A stretch of 11,911 nt of DNA from DASQWP01 sp050697555 (GTDB lineage Bacteria; Actinomycetota; Thermoleophilia; Gaiellales; Gaiellaceae), in the NCBI GenBank assembly GCA_050697555.1, contig JBOHAD010000068.1:1-11911 (forward strand). The letters are read 5' to 3'. The translations under genes and the position numbers were made by a program. Below are positions 6,451 through 11,911 of this stretch, one piece after another (the stretch's first letter is position 1; each line of letters starts with the position of its first letter). The notes beneath the pieces were generated by a model, which was given only the letters and a program-made list of their open reading frames with translations, had not been told where the DNA came from and made no database searches.

Positions 6451-6740
6451 CGCTTCTCGAGTCGCTGAATCATCGCTGCCAGTCGCTCCTCCGCTGTCAG
6501 CCGCCGCACCTCCTGCACGCGGGCCTCGCGCTCGGGGTCGCGCTCGAAGGGCACCAGCACCGGCGGGATGTCGAACCCGCAGGCCTGAAGGACGCGGCGC
6601 AGCGTCGAGAAGCCGGGCTCCACCCTGTCGGTCTCCCAGCGCGCGATAGAGCTGACCGGCATGCCGAGCCGCTCCCCGAGCTCGGCCTGCGAGAGCCCGG
6701 CGCGATTGCGCGCCGAGCGGATCAGTTCGCCCGTACTCAT
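6447..6740 (-). CDS. XRE-family HTH regulator, putative antitoxin
   Basis: A 97-aa DNA-binding protein with an XRE/Cro-type helix-turn-helix in residues 4-58: TGELIRSARNRAGLSQAELG followed by ERLGMPVSSIARWETDRVEP. The remaining 40 residues are charged, ending ERLAAMIQRLEKR, and could bind the partner protein. The ATG is at 6740-6738, and the stop overlaps the nucleotidyltransferase start by GTGA. It would be expected to repress its own promoter in the 129-bp space shared with the excisionase-integrase genes, so it may also influence excision. HTH assignment is secure; the antitoxin role is inferred from the arrangement. Confidence 0.88.
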   Translation of the reverse strand: MSTGELIRSARNRAGLSQAELGERLGMPVSSIARWETDRVEPGFSTLRRVLQACGFDIPPVLVPFERDPEREARVQEVRRLTAEERLAAMIQRLEKR

Positions 6741-6752
6741 CGTCCGATCACG

Positions 6753-6763
6753 AGTTTAACCTA
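6753..6763. promoter_or_regulatory. Possible overlapping divergent -10 elements
   Basis: The AT-rich AGTTTAACCTA stands out in GC-rich surroundings. On the plus strand TAACCT (6757-6762) ends 9 nt before the ATG of a 33-aa ORF at 6772, as in near-leaderless actinobacterial transcripts. On the minus strand TAAACT (6758-6753) ends 12 nt before the XRE start codon. Both fit TANNNT. No good -35 is visible in either direction, so this is tentative. Confidence 0.3.
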
Positions 6764-6771
6764 CCGCTCGC

Positions 6772-6873
6772 ATGTCTAGGACTACTCTCACTTTTGCTAT
6801 CGTTCCTGCTTTCTGGGATGGCGCGATGCTGGTGAGCTTCCCGTTCACGCCGAAGGTCGAGACGAGCCGGTGA
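6772..6873 (+). CDS. Possible small ORF (33 aa) coupled to the excisionase
   Basis: An ATG-initiated frame encodes MSRTTLTFAIVPAFWDGAML and then VSFPFTPKVETSR. Its TGA (6871-6873) overlaps the GTG start of the HTH protein (6870) as GTGA, the arrangement used elsewhere in this element. The excisionase itself has only a weak ribosome-binding site, so a translated leader could feed its start. There is no ribosome-binding site for this ORF, and no family is recognised. A short open frame can occur by chance; an internal ATG at 6826 is an alternative start. Confidence 0.35.
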   Translation: MSRTTLTFAIVPAFWDGAMLVSFPFTPKVETSR

Positions 6874-7100
6874 TCGAGCGGCACTACAAGACGCGCGAGC
6901 TCGCCGAGCTGCTCGGGCTGCACCCGGAGACGATCCGCCGCGCCGCCCAGCGCGGGTATCTCGAGTCGATTCGGATCGGCCTCGACCGTATCTACGCGGA
7001 AAGCGCCGTCCAGCGCTGGCTCGAGGACAACCGCGACCGCGCCGCCGCAGCCGCTGCGCGCCACACTGGAGCTCCCACCAGACGACGGGAGGCCAGCTGA
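6870..7100 (+). CDS. xis: Excisionase-like MerR-type HTH protein
   Basis: A 76-aa protein with a MerR/excisionase-type winged helix-turn-helix in residues 5-52: YKTRELAELLGLHPETIRRA, then the wing GYLESIRIGLDRIYAESAVQ and RWLEDN. Such proteins bend DNA beside the attachment site and bias the integrase towards excision. An alanine/arginine-rich tail follows. The GTG at 6870 starts it; its TGA shares one base with the integrase ATG (TGATG), so both are made from one transcript. Place and size fit an excisionase well; a small transcriptional regulator is the alternative. Confidence 0.8.
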   Translation: MIERHYKTRELAELLGLHPETIRRAAQRGYLESIRIGLDRIYAESAVQRWLEDNRDRAAAAAARHTGAPTRRREAS

Positions 7101-8203
7101 TGGCGATCCGAAAGCGCGGCAAGGGCCGCTGGCAGGTGCGCGTTCGCCCGTTCCCCGAGATCACGGTGCCCACGCGCGAGGCGGCCGAGACGATCGAGCT
7201 CGACCTCAAGCTCCGGGCGAAGCTCGGGCACCTGTACCGCGAGAAGCCGACCAAGCTCGGGGACGAACTCGACGGCCTGCTCCAACGGAAGAAGACCATG
7301 GGCGGCAAGCGCGGACCTCTTCGGCCGGCGGGCGTCCGATACTACGAGGACTGCGTTGGCCCCTGGGAGCCGCTCCGGAACACGCCGGTTCCGGCGCTGC
7401 GCCGCAGGCAGGTCGAAGATCACATCGCCGCTCGCGCAGCGGTGGCGCCGACGGCCGCCCGGAACGAGCTCCAGTTCCTCAAGGCCGCGCTTCGCGTCGC
7501 ACAGTCTCGCGGCCAACAGGTCGACGTTGGCATCTTCGAGATCGACCCGATCCGCGTCGAGCCGCAGGAGGGCATCGCGCTCGAGTACCGCGAGCTGCTC
7601 GGCCTCGCCTCCTGGCTGCCTGAGCGGGTGAAGCGGATCGTGCCCTTCTGCGGCACCGTTGGGCTACGCTTTACCGAGGCGGTGACGCTGACCGAGGACC
7701 GCGTCGACCTCGAGGCAGGCACCATCTTCATCCCCGCGCGGATCAACAAGAGCCGCCGGCCGAAGCCGATCCCGCTCGCCCGGATCGAAGTGCAGCTTCT
7801 CCGCGAGCAGCTCCTGGCGCGCCCTCCGGGGACGCGCATCGTCTTCGCGACCGAGAAGGGCGGGGTCTACAGTCACTCCGGGTTCCAGTCGATCTGGCTG
7901 CCTGCGCTCCTCGCGGCCGGCCTCGCCCACGAGGAGACGAAAGATGGCCGGCGGAAGATCGTCGTTGCCGACTTCCGCTTCCACTGGCTCCGCCACACTG
8001 CAATCTCGCTGATGGCTCGCGCCGGCATGAAGGCCGAGCTGATCGCCGAGCGCGTCGGCCACAACGACGGCGGCGCCCTGATCTACCGCCGCTACCGCCA
8101 CCTCTTCCCTACCGAGGTCCGCGAGGCCGTCTCGATGCTCGACCGCATGGTCGCCGGAACGGCCGGAAACGCCGACGCCGGAGGCTCGCCGAGTGGTCAA
8201 TAG
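7100..8203 (+). CDS. int: Tyrosine site-specific integrase
   Basis: A 367-aa tyrosine recombinase that would insert the element at, and excise it from, the tRNA-Val 3' end. An N-terminal arm-binding domain opens MAIRKRGKGRWQVRVRPFPE. A helical core-binding domain spans about 60-155, and the catalytic domain about 165-350. The catalytic set is complete: R190 (GLRFTEA), K217 (INKSRRPKP), H295 and R298 (FHWLRHT), H321 (GHNDGG) and nucleophile Y332 (IYRRYRHL). GGGAGG at 7087-7092 is a good ribosome-binding site before the ATG. The stop codon (8201-8203) lies within the right arm-type repeat, so the last residues SGQ are encoded by the DNA site. Intact and probably active. Confidence 0.95.
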   Translation: MAIRKRGKGRWQVRVRPFPEITVPTREAAETIELDLKLRAKLGHLYREKPTKLGDELDGLLQRKKTMGGKRGPLRPAGVRYYEDCVGPWEPLRNTPVPALRRRQVEDHIAARAAVAPTAARNELQFLKAALRVAQSRGQQVDVGIFEIDPIRVEPQEGIALEYRELLGLASWLPERVKRIVPFCGTVGLRFTEAVTLTEDRVDLEAGTIFIPARINKSRRPKPIPLARIEVQLLREQLLARPPGTRIVFATEKGGVYSHSGFQSIWLPALLAAGLAHEETKDGRRKIVVADFRFHWLRHTAISLMARAGMKAELIAERVGHNDGGALIYRRYRHLFPTEVREAVSMLDRMVAGTAGNADAGGSPSGQ

Positions 8204-8211
8204 GTGGTCAG
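8193..8211. repeat. Right integrase arm-type repeat overlapping the integrase stop
   Basis: Identical to 461-479, with the same two GTGGTCA heptamers (8193-8199, 8204-8210). The TAG of the integrase lies in the 4-bp spacer between them. It is 50 bp from the attachment core at 8262. Bound integrase here could influence transcription of its own gene end or of read-through from the tRNA side. Confidence 0.7.
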
Positions 8212-8220
8212 CCGATGCCG

Positions 8221-8251
8221 CCGCTCCGCACAAAGCCGCATGGTTGAGCGG
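8221..8251. repeat. Inverted repeat between arm site and core
   Basis: CCGCTC (8221-8226) and GAGCGG (8246-8251) form a 6-bp stem around a 19-nt loop holding two direct copies of CCGCA. It might end transcription of the integrase or of the tRNA, or bind an accessory protein. The long loop makes it a weak terminator candidate. Confidence 0.25.
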
Positions 8252-8261
8252 AGGAATCGTA

Positions 8262-8286
8262 TGGGCGGTACTGGGCTCGAACCAGT
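8262..8286. other. attR: right attachment site inside tRNA-Val
   Basis: The second copy of the 25-bp core, identical to 320-344 and contained in the intact tRNA gene (T arm through discriminator). It marks the right junction of the element; everything to its right is host sequence. Confidence 0.92.
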
Positions 8287-8334
8287 GACCCCCAGCTTGT
8301 CGAGCTGGTGCTCTCCCAACTGAGCTAACCGCCC
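8262..8334 (-). tRNA. tRNA-Val (anticodon GAC)
   Basis: A 73-nt tRNA folds cleanly: acceptor GGGCGGT with ACCGCCC, D arm GCTC/GAGC, anticodon stem CCAGC/GCTGG with loop TCGACAA, a 5-nt variable region, T arm ACTGG-TTCGAGC-CCAGT, and discriminator A. The anticodon is GAC, reading GUC valine codons. CCA is not encoded. Its last 25 nt form the right attachment site, so the element restored a functional 3' end when it inserted. It starts only 9 nt after the M23 peptidase stop and may be cut from the same transcript. Whatever originally ended the transcript downstream is now displaced by the element. Confidence 0.96.
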
Positions 8335-8343
8335 TGGGGACGC

Positions 8344-8853
8344 TCAGTCTAGCGAACGGACGCGGTCGCCCAGGAACGGCAGCGGGTCGACCGGCTTTCC
8401 GCGCCGGTGCACCTCGAAGTGGAGGTGCGCGCCGGTGCAGGAGCCCGTGCAGCCCGCACGGCCGAGCAGTTCCCCGGCCTCGACCGCTTGGCCCCGCCGG
8501 ACGTGTGCGCGCGCCAGGTGCGCGTACATCGTCGTCACGCCGTCGCCGTGTCGCACCTTGACCGCGAGCCCGTAGCCCGAGTAGTTCCGGAGCCAGCCGA
8601 CCTGGCTCACGACGCCGGGAAGAGCCGCGCGGACCCGGTCCTCTCCGAGCACGGCGATGTCGATCCCCGCGTGCAGCTTCCCCCAGCGGTAGCCGAAGCC
8701 GGACTCGAACGGGCCCCGGAGCGGCACCGTCCACTCGGCGGCCCCCTCGCGGCGGCTGTCGCCGGGCGCTTCCAGGTACGCGCCGGCGGCCGGCGCGGCG
8801 AAAGCGAGCGCGGCGAGGAAAATCCCTGCAAAGAGCCCTGGGCGAGAGGGCAT
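8344..8853 (-). CDS. Secreted M23 (LytM-type) peptidoglycan endopeptidase
   Basis: A 169-aa exported zinc metallopeptidase of family M23, which cuts peptide cross-links in the cell wall. A signal peptide covers residues 1-25 (PSRPGLFAGIFLAALAFAAP, with an AGA-Y cleavage site). Zinc ligands are H61 and D65 (HAGID) and H145 (in HLHFE, 143-147); H112 in YAHLAR and H143 complete the active site. C135 and C139 in GCTGSCTG may form a disulfide. The protein is little more than the catalytic domain, with no LysM, SH3 or coiled coil. The ATG is at 8853-8851. It follows the eis-type gene by 60 bp and is followed by the tRNA after 9 bp. Confidence 0.92.
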   Translation of the reverse strand: MPSRPGLFAGIFLAALAFAAPAAGAYLEAPGDSRREGAAEWTVPLRGPFESGFGYRWGKLHAGIDIAVLGEDRVRAALPGVVSQVGWLRNYSGYGLAVKVRHGDGVTTMYAHLARAHVRRGQAVEAGELLGRAGCTGSCTGAHLHFEVHRRGKPVDPLPFLGDRVRSLD

Positions 8854-8890
8854 GGGGCGGCACCCTAGCTGATCGAGCCGGACGAAGCCT

Positions 8891-8902
8891 CCCCCGAAGG
8901 GG
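8891..8902. terminator. Small CCCC-CGAA-GGGG hairpin between eis-type gene and M23 gene
   Basis: CCCC (8891-8894) and GGGG (8899-8902) pair around CGAA. On the minus strand it follows the eis-type stop by about 11 nt and precedes the M23 start. It may weaken or stop read-through into the peptidase gene, but four pairs without a T-run is a slight signal. Confidence 0.25.
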
Positions 8903-8920
8903 TCAGAAGCGGGTCAGAAG
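8900..8920. repeat. Tandem 10-bp repeat at the eis-type stop codon
   Basis: GGGTCAGAAG occurs at 8900-8909 and 8911-8920, an 11-bp period. The second copy contains the stop codon of the eis-type gene and the codon for its last phenylalanine. It looks like a small slippage duplication just past the coding end. Confidence 0.5.
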
Positions 8921-10124
8921 ATCTCCGGGCACCAGGGTGCACCGTCGGTGCGGAAGACCGCGTCCGCACGGACGAGAGCTCCCGCGACGAGCTCCTCGAC
9001 GAGGCCAGCCCGGAAGAGGTCCGCGAACGTGAAGCCGCCAAGATAGACGGACGCGAGGTCGCCGACGTCGAGGGCGAGCTCCGCCGGCGCGGTCGTCCGC
9101 TCGGCTCCGCCGGCCTGGAGCTTCCAGCGGCCGTCGTTCCAGGGACAGAAGGTGTCCCGGATCTCGAAGACGAGCGTGTCCTCCGTCGCGTACGAGCGCG
9201 ACGAGAGGGCCGCGCCGACGTCCACGAGCCGCAGCCAGAGCCCGTCGAGGACCCGGAAGCGCATGCGCCGCGCGTCCACGAGCAGGAGCTGCAGCGGGTG
9301 GTCGACCGGAAGCAGCTCGGCCACAACCGTGTGGATCAGGTCGACGTCGAGAGGTAGCGCCACACGTCCGCCGTTCCCTGCGGCGAGGCGCCCGCGGCCT
9401 CCCGAACCTCGAGCGTGCTCGTCGAGGAGCCCTCCTCGAATGCCTCTCGGATGCGGTAGAGCGCGTACGCCTCGGGCGGCCCGCCCACCTCGACGACGAG
9501 GCGCATCTGCTCGCCCGCGCCATCGTGGCGCCATTCGGGATCCGAGAGGAGCCGGTGCTCCCACCACTCGGGCGAGCGCGCGAACATCCCGGGCGTCTCC
9601 GCGGCGACGCGGTCGTAGATCCCGGGAAACGCCGAGAGGGCTTCGTCCTCGTCCACGAGGCGCGCCTCGCCGGCGCGCTCGACGGACGGTCGGAAGGCGC
9701 CGTAGGCGCGCTCGAGCCGCATCGTTCCGCAGAGGGAGGCCGCTCCGTAGCCGAAGCGACCGTAGATCCCGCCTTCGGAGGCCCAGAGGATCGCCGCAGG
9801 CTCCCCGCGCCTGTGCGCGTCCTCGAGCTGGGCGCGCATCATCCCCGTCAGGACTCCGCGCCGCCGGTGCGTGGGCATCACGCCGACGACGGTCACTCCG
9901 GCCGCCGCCACTCGACCGCCGGGGACGGTGAGGTCGAAGGAGAACGCCCCCGCGCCTCCCACCGCCTCCTCGCCGTCGAAGGCAGCGTGCATGCGACCCG
10001 GCTCGAGAAAGCGCAGGACCGTCTGAGCGCGCTCCTCCGTCGGCGCGCTTCCGCCGTAGAGCCAGATCGGGCGGACCGCGGCGAGGAGCTCGTCCGGCGC
10101 CGCCGCGCGAACCTCCAGCGTCAT
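8914..10124 (-). pseudogene. eis: Eis-type GNAT N-acetyltransferase, split by a frameshift
   Basis: An acetyl-CoA-dependent amine acetyltransferase of the Eis family (enhanced intracellular survival/aminoglycoside acetylation), normally about 400 aa. The first frame (10124-9336) holds both GNAT domains: acetyl-CoA loop GVMPTHRRRGVLTGMM, and GGIYGRFGYG with the likely catalytic tyrosine. It runs into a stop after ADVWRYLSTST. The C-terminal SCP2-like domain continues in another frame, 9351-8914 (DVDLIHTVVAELLPVDHPLQ onward), ending APWCPEIF with the C-terminal phenylalanine that serves as general base in Eis. Adding one base near 9349-9354 (CTCTCGAC for CTCCTCGAC) restores WRYLLDVDLIH and about 403 aa. 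The start overlaps the pcrA stop (ATGA). A true mutation or a base-call error cannot be told apart here. Confidence 0.85.
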
Positions 10125-11911
10125 ACCTTCTCGAGCGGGGCGTAGTCGAGCATCAGCCGCCGCTCGGCGCCGTCTCCTGCGAAGCGGACGGTGACCACCC
10201 CGTCAGGCTCGACGCGCGTGACGACTCCCTCCCCGAGTGTCGAGTGGCGCACGTTGTCTCCCGTGGCGAGGTCGATCGTCCGGCGCGACTCCGACACGAC
10301 GCCGCGGGAGACCGACGACCACGCGGCGGGCCGCAGCCGCTCCCGCTGCACCTCGTCCTCCGGGAGCTCGTCGAGGAAGCGGCTCGGCAGCCGGTAGTCG
10401 CGCGCGCCCCAGAGCGAGCGGGCGGTCGCGTGCGTGAGCACGAGCCGCTCCTGCGCGCGCGTCAGGCCGACGTAGGCCAGGCGCCGCTCCTCCTCGAGGC
10501 CCTGCTCCTCGAGCGAGCGCGCGTGCGGGAAGACGCCCTCCTCCATGCCGACGAGGAACACCGCGCGGAACTCGAGCCCCTTGGCGTTGTGGAGCGTCAT
10601 GAGCGTGACGAGGCTGCGCTCCTCCTCGAGCTCGTCCTGGTCGGAGTAGAGCGAGATCTGCTGGAGGAACTCCGAGAGGCTCGGCTCGGGCGCCGCAGCC
10701 TGGTACTCGCGGGCGACCCCCACGAGCTCCATCAGGTTCTCGATCCGGCCCTGAGCCTCGACCGTCCGCTCCGCCTCAAGCGCCTCGCGGTAGCCGCTCC
10801 GCTCGAGCACCCGCTCGACGAGCTCCGGCACGGATTGCTCGAGCGCGCCGGCCATGAGCGACTCCATCAGCGTGCGGAGGCGCTGGACGGCCTTGAGGGG
10901 CGCCGCCCCCACGCCGGCCTCCTCCGGCTGCGCGAGCGCCTCCCAGAGGGAGATCCCCTGGGCGTCCGCGTAGGTCTGGAGGCGCGCGAGCGACGCGTCG
11001 CCGATCCCGCGCCGCGGCCGGTTGGCGACGCGCGTGAGCGAGACGGCGTCGTAGGCGTTGTCGATCGTCTGGAGGTAGGCGACAGCGTCTTTGATCTCTG
11101 CCCGCTCGTAGAAGCGCGGGCCGCCGATCACCTGGTAGGGGATCTCCTGGCGCACGAGCACGTCCTCGACGACCCGCGACTGTGCATTCGTCCGGTAGAA
11201 GACCGCGATCTCCGAGCCGGCGAAGCCTTCGTCCACGAGCGCGGCGATCTCCGCGGCCACGAAACGGGCCTCCGCATGCTCGTCCTCGACCTCGAGGACG
11301 CGGACGGCCTCGCCCTCGCCGAGCTCGCTCCAGAGGTTCTTCGGCTTGCGCTCCCGGTTGTGCGCGATGACGGCGTTGGCCGCGCGCAGGACCGAGTTGG
11401 TGGAGCGGTAGTTCTGCTCGAGCGCGATCGTCTTGGCGCCGCCGAAGTCGCGCTCGAACTCGAGGATGTTGCGGATGTCCGCGCCGCGAAAGGCGTAGAT
11501 CGACTGGTCGGGGTCGCCGACGGCGAAGACGTTCCTGTGCTCGCCCGCGAGGAGCTGAAGGAGGCGGTACTGCGCGTGGTTCGTGTCCTGGTATTCGTCC
11601 ACGAGCACGTAGCGGAAGGCCTTCTGCCAGCGCGCGCGGGCGTCGGGGAAGCGTTCGAGCACTTCGACGGTGAGCATGAGCAGATCGTCGAAGTCGACCG
11701 CGTTCGAGCTGTGCAGGCGCCGCTGGTAGAGCTCGTAGACGTCGGCGACCGTCTGGTCGTAGAAGGAGGCGACGCGGTCCTTGTACTCCTGGGCGGTGAC
11801 GAGCTGGTTCTTCGCGTGCGAGATCTGCGCGTGGATGCCGCGCGGGACGAAGCGCTTGGGGTCGCGATCGAGCTCCTCCAGGCACGCCTTCACGACGCGC
11901 ACCTGGTCGGC
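10121..11911 (-). CDS. pcrA: ATP-dependent DNA helicase PcrA/UvrD, 5' end off the right edge
   Basis: The C-terminal 596 residues of an SF1 3'-5' helicase that works in nucleotide-excision repair and clears RecA and stalled polymerases. The frame is open to the window edge (ADQ before VRVVKACLEELDRDPKRF), so the GTG at 11902 is internal; roughly 130 residues including Walker A are missing. Visible motifs, N- to C-terminal: VLVDEYQDTN (II), VGDPDQSIYAFRGA (III), LEQNYRSTN (IV), VTLMTLHNAKGLEF (V), YVGLTRAQERL (VI). The end, GDNVRHSTLGEGVVTRVEPD onward, is the Tudor-like RNA-polymerase-binding tail found in PcrA. Its stop overlaps the eis-type start by ATGA, making them one operon. Confidence 0.96.
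   Translation of the reverse strand, partial: ADQVRVVKACLEELDRDPKRFVPRGIHAQISHAKNQLVTAQEYKDRVASFYDQTVADVYELYQRRLHSSNAVDFDDLLMLTVEVLERFPDARARWQKAFRYVLVDEYQDTNHAQYRLLQLLAGEHRNVFAVGDPDQSIYAFRGADIRNILEFERDFGGAKTIALEQNYRSTNSVLRAANAVIAHNRERKPKNLWSELGEGEAVRVLEVEDEHAEARFVAAEIAALVDEGFAGSEIAVFYRTNAQSRVVEDVLVRQEIPYQVIGGPRFYERAEIKDAVAYLQTIDNAYDAVSLTRVANRPRRGIGDASLARLQTYADAQGISLWEALAQPEEAGVGAAPLKAVQRLRTLMESLMAGALEQSVPELVERVLERSGYREALEAERTVEAQGRIENLMELVGVAREYQAAAPEPSLSEFLQQISLYSDQDELEEERSLVTLMTLHNAKGLEFRAVFLVGMEEGVFPHARSLEEQGLEEERRLAYVGLTRAQERLVLTHATARSLWGARDYRLPSRFLDELPEDEVQRERLRPAAWSSVSRGVVSESRRTIDLATGDNVRHSTLGEGVVTRVEPDGVVTVRFAGDGAERRLMLDYAPLEKV

Larger units (their letters stand above)
320..8286. mobile_element. 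Integrative mobilizable element in the 3' end of tRNA-Val(GAC)
   Basis: An integrated element bounded by a 25-bp direct repeat of the tRNA 3' end; the excised circle would be 7,942 bp with one core copy. The tyrosine integrase and its excisionase lie next to the intact tRNA, the usual layout of tRNA-targeting elements. At the other end are a relaxase gene and an oriT-like hairpin. Cargo comprises a HicBA pair, an XRE/nucleotidyltransferase pair and two ABC permeases. There is no FtsK/TraB-type translocase, no VirD4-type coupling protein, no VirB gene and no plasmid Rep, so it differs from a classical actinomycete integrative and conjugative element. It would have to borrow a transfer apparatus. 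GC-rich composition resembles the host, so the attachment sites, not base bias, define the limits. Confidence 0.9.

Noticed and set aside
4993..6468. Plus-strand open frame of about 490 codons across the second permease and the nucleotidyltransferase
   Set aside because: It is arginine/proline-rich shadow sequence spanning two real genes on opposite strands and the hairpin between them.
6756..7064. Minus-strand frame of about 100 codons opposite the excisionase
   Set aside because: It overlaps the divergent control region and the HTH gene; the plus strand has a recognisable MerR-type HTH coupled to the integrase.
7664..8863. Minus-strand open frame covering the integrase 3' half, the tRNA and the M23 gene
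   Set aside because: It crosses the attachment site and the tRNA and is out of frame with the M23 peptidase, whose signal peptide and zinc ligands fix the true frame.
9336..9360. Programmed ribosomal frameshifting in the eis-type gene
   Set aside because: There is no slippery heptamer or obvious downstream structure, Eis family members are single-frame, and a lost C explains the break simply.
1..11911. CRISPR array, rRNA, insertion sequence or transposase
   Set aside because: I saw no regularly spaced repeats, no rRNA-like sequence and no DDE or serine-recombinase protein; the only recombinase is the tyrosine integrase.

Overview
The window is very GC-rich and looks like the chromosome of a high-GC actinobacterium. 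Gene content (Eis-type acetyltransferase, PcrA with a C-terminal Tudor-like tail, M23 peptidase with a CTGSCTG-HLHFE core, DppB/DppC-like permeases) would fit deep-branching Actinobacteria such as Thermoleophilia. That placement is inference from sequence style, not a computed result.

The host backbone runs entirely on the minus strand, from right to left: pcrA (5' end off the right edge), a frameshifted eis-type gene, a secreted M23 peptidase, tRNA-Val(GAC), and, beyond the insertion, the start of a cold-shock protein gene that runs off the left edge.

Between the tRNA and the cold-shock gene sits a mobile element of about 7.94 kb. Its ends are an exact 25-bp direct repeat (320-344 and 8262-8286) made of the T arm, acceptor 3' strand and discriminator base of the tRNA. 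The element has therefore inserted in the tRNA 3' end and kept the tRNA intact on the right. A second repeat (461-479 and 8193-8211), itself two GTGGTCA heptamers 4 bp apart, flanks the core on both sides in the circular form, as expected of integrase arm-binding sites.

From left to right the element carries: a candidate oriT hairpin resembling the nic region of plasmid R388; a MobF (TrwC/TraI-type) relaxase-helicase gene split by one in-frame TAG; a HicBA toxin-antitoxin pair on the minus strand; two coupled oligopeptide-type ABC permeases without binding protein or ATPases; an XRE regulator and nucleotidyltransferase-like pair on the minus strand; a possible 33-aa leader ORF; an excisionase-like HTH protein; and a tyrosine integrase. 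No coupling protein or type IV secretion gene is present, so it is best called an integrative mobilizable element that would need a helper. The nonsense codon may have made it non-transferable.

Adjacent genes of the same strand within the element are tightly coupled by overlapping stops and starts, and both convergent junctions carry perfect or near-perfect hairpins. The items most worth checking are the oriT-like site, the in-frame TAG, the permease cargo and the XRE/nucleotidyltransferase pair.
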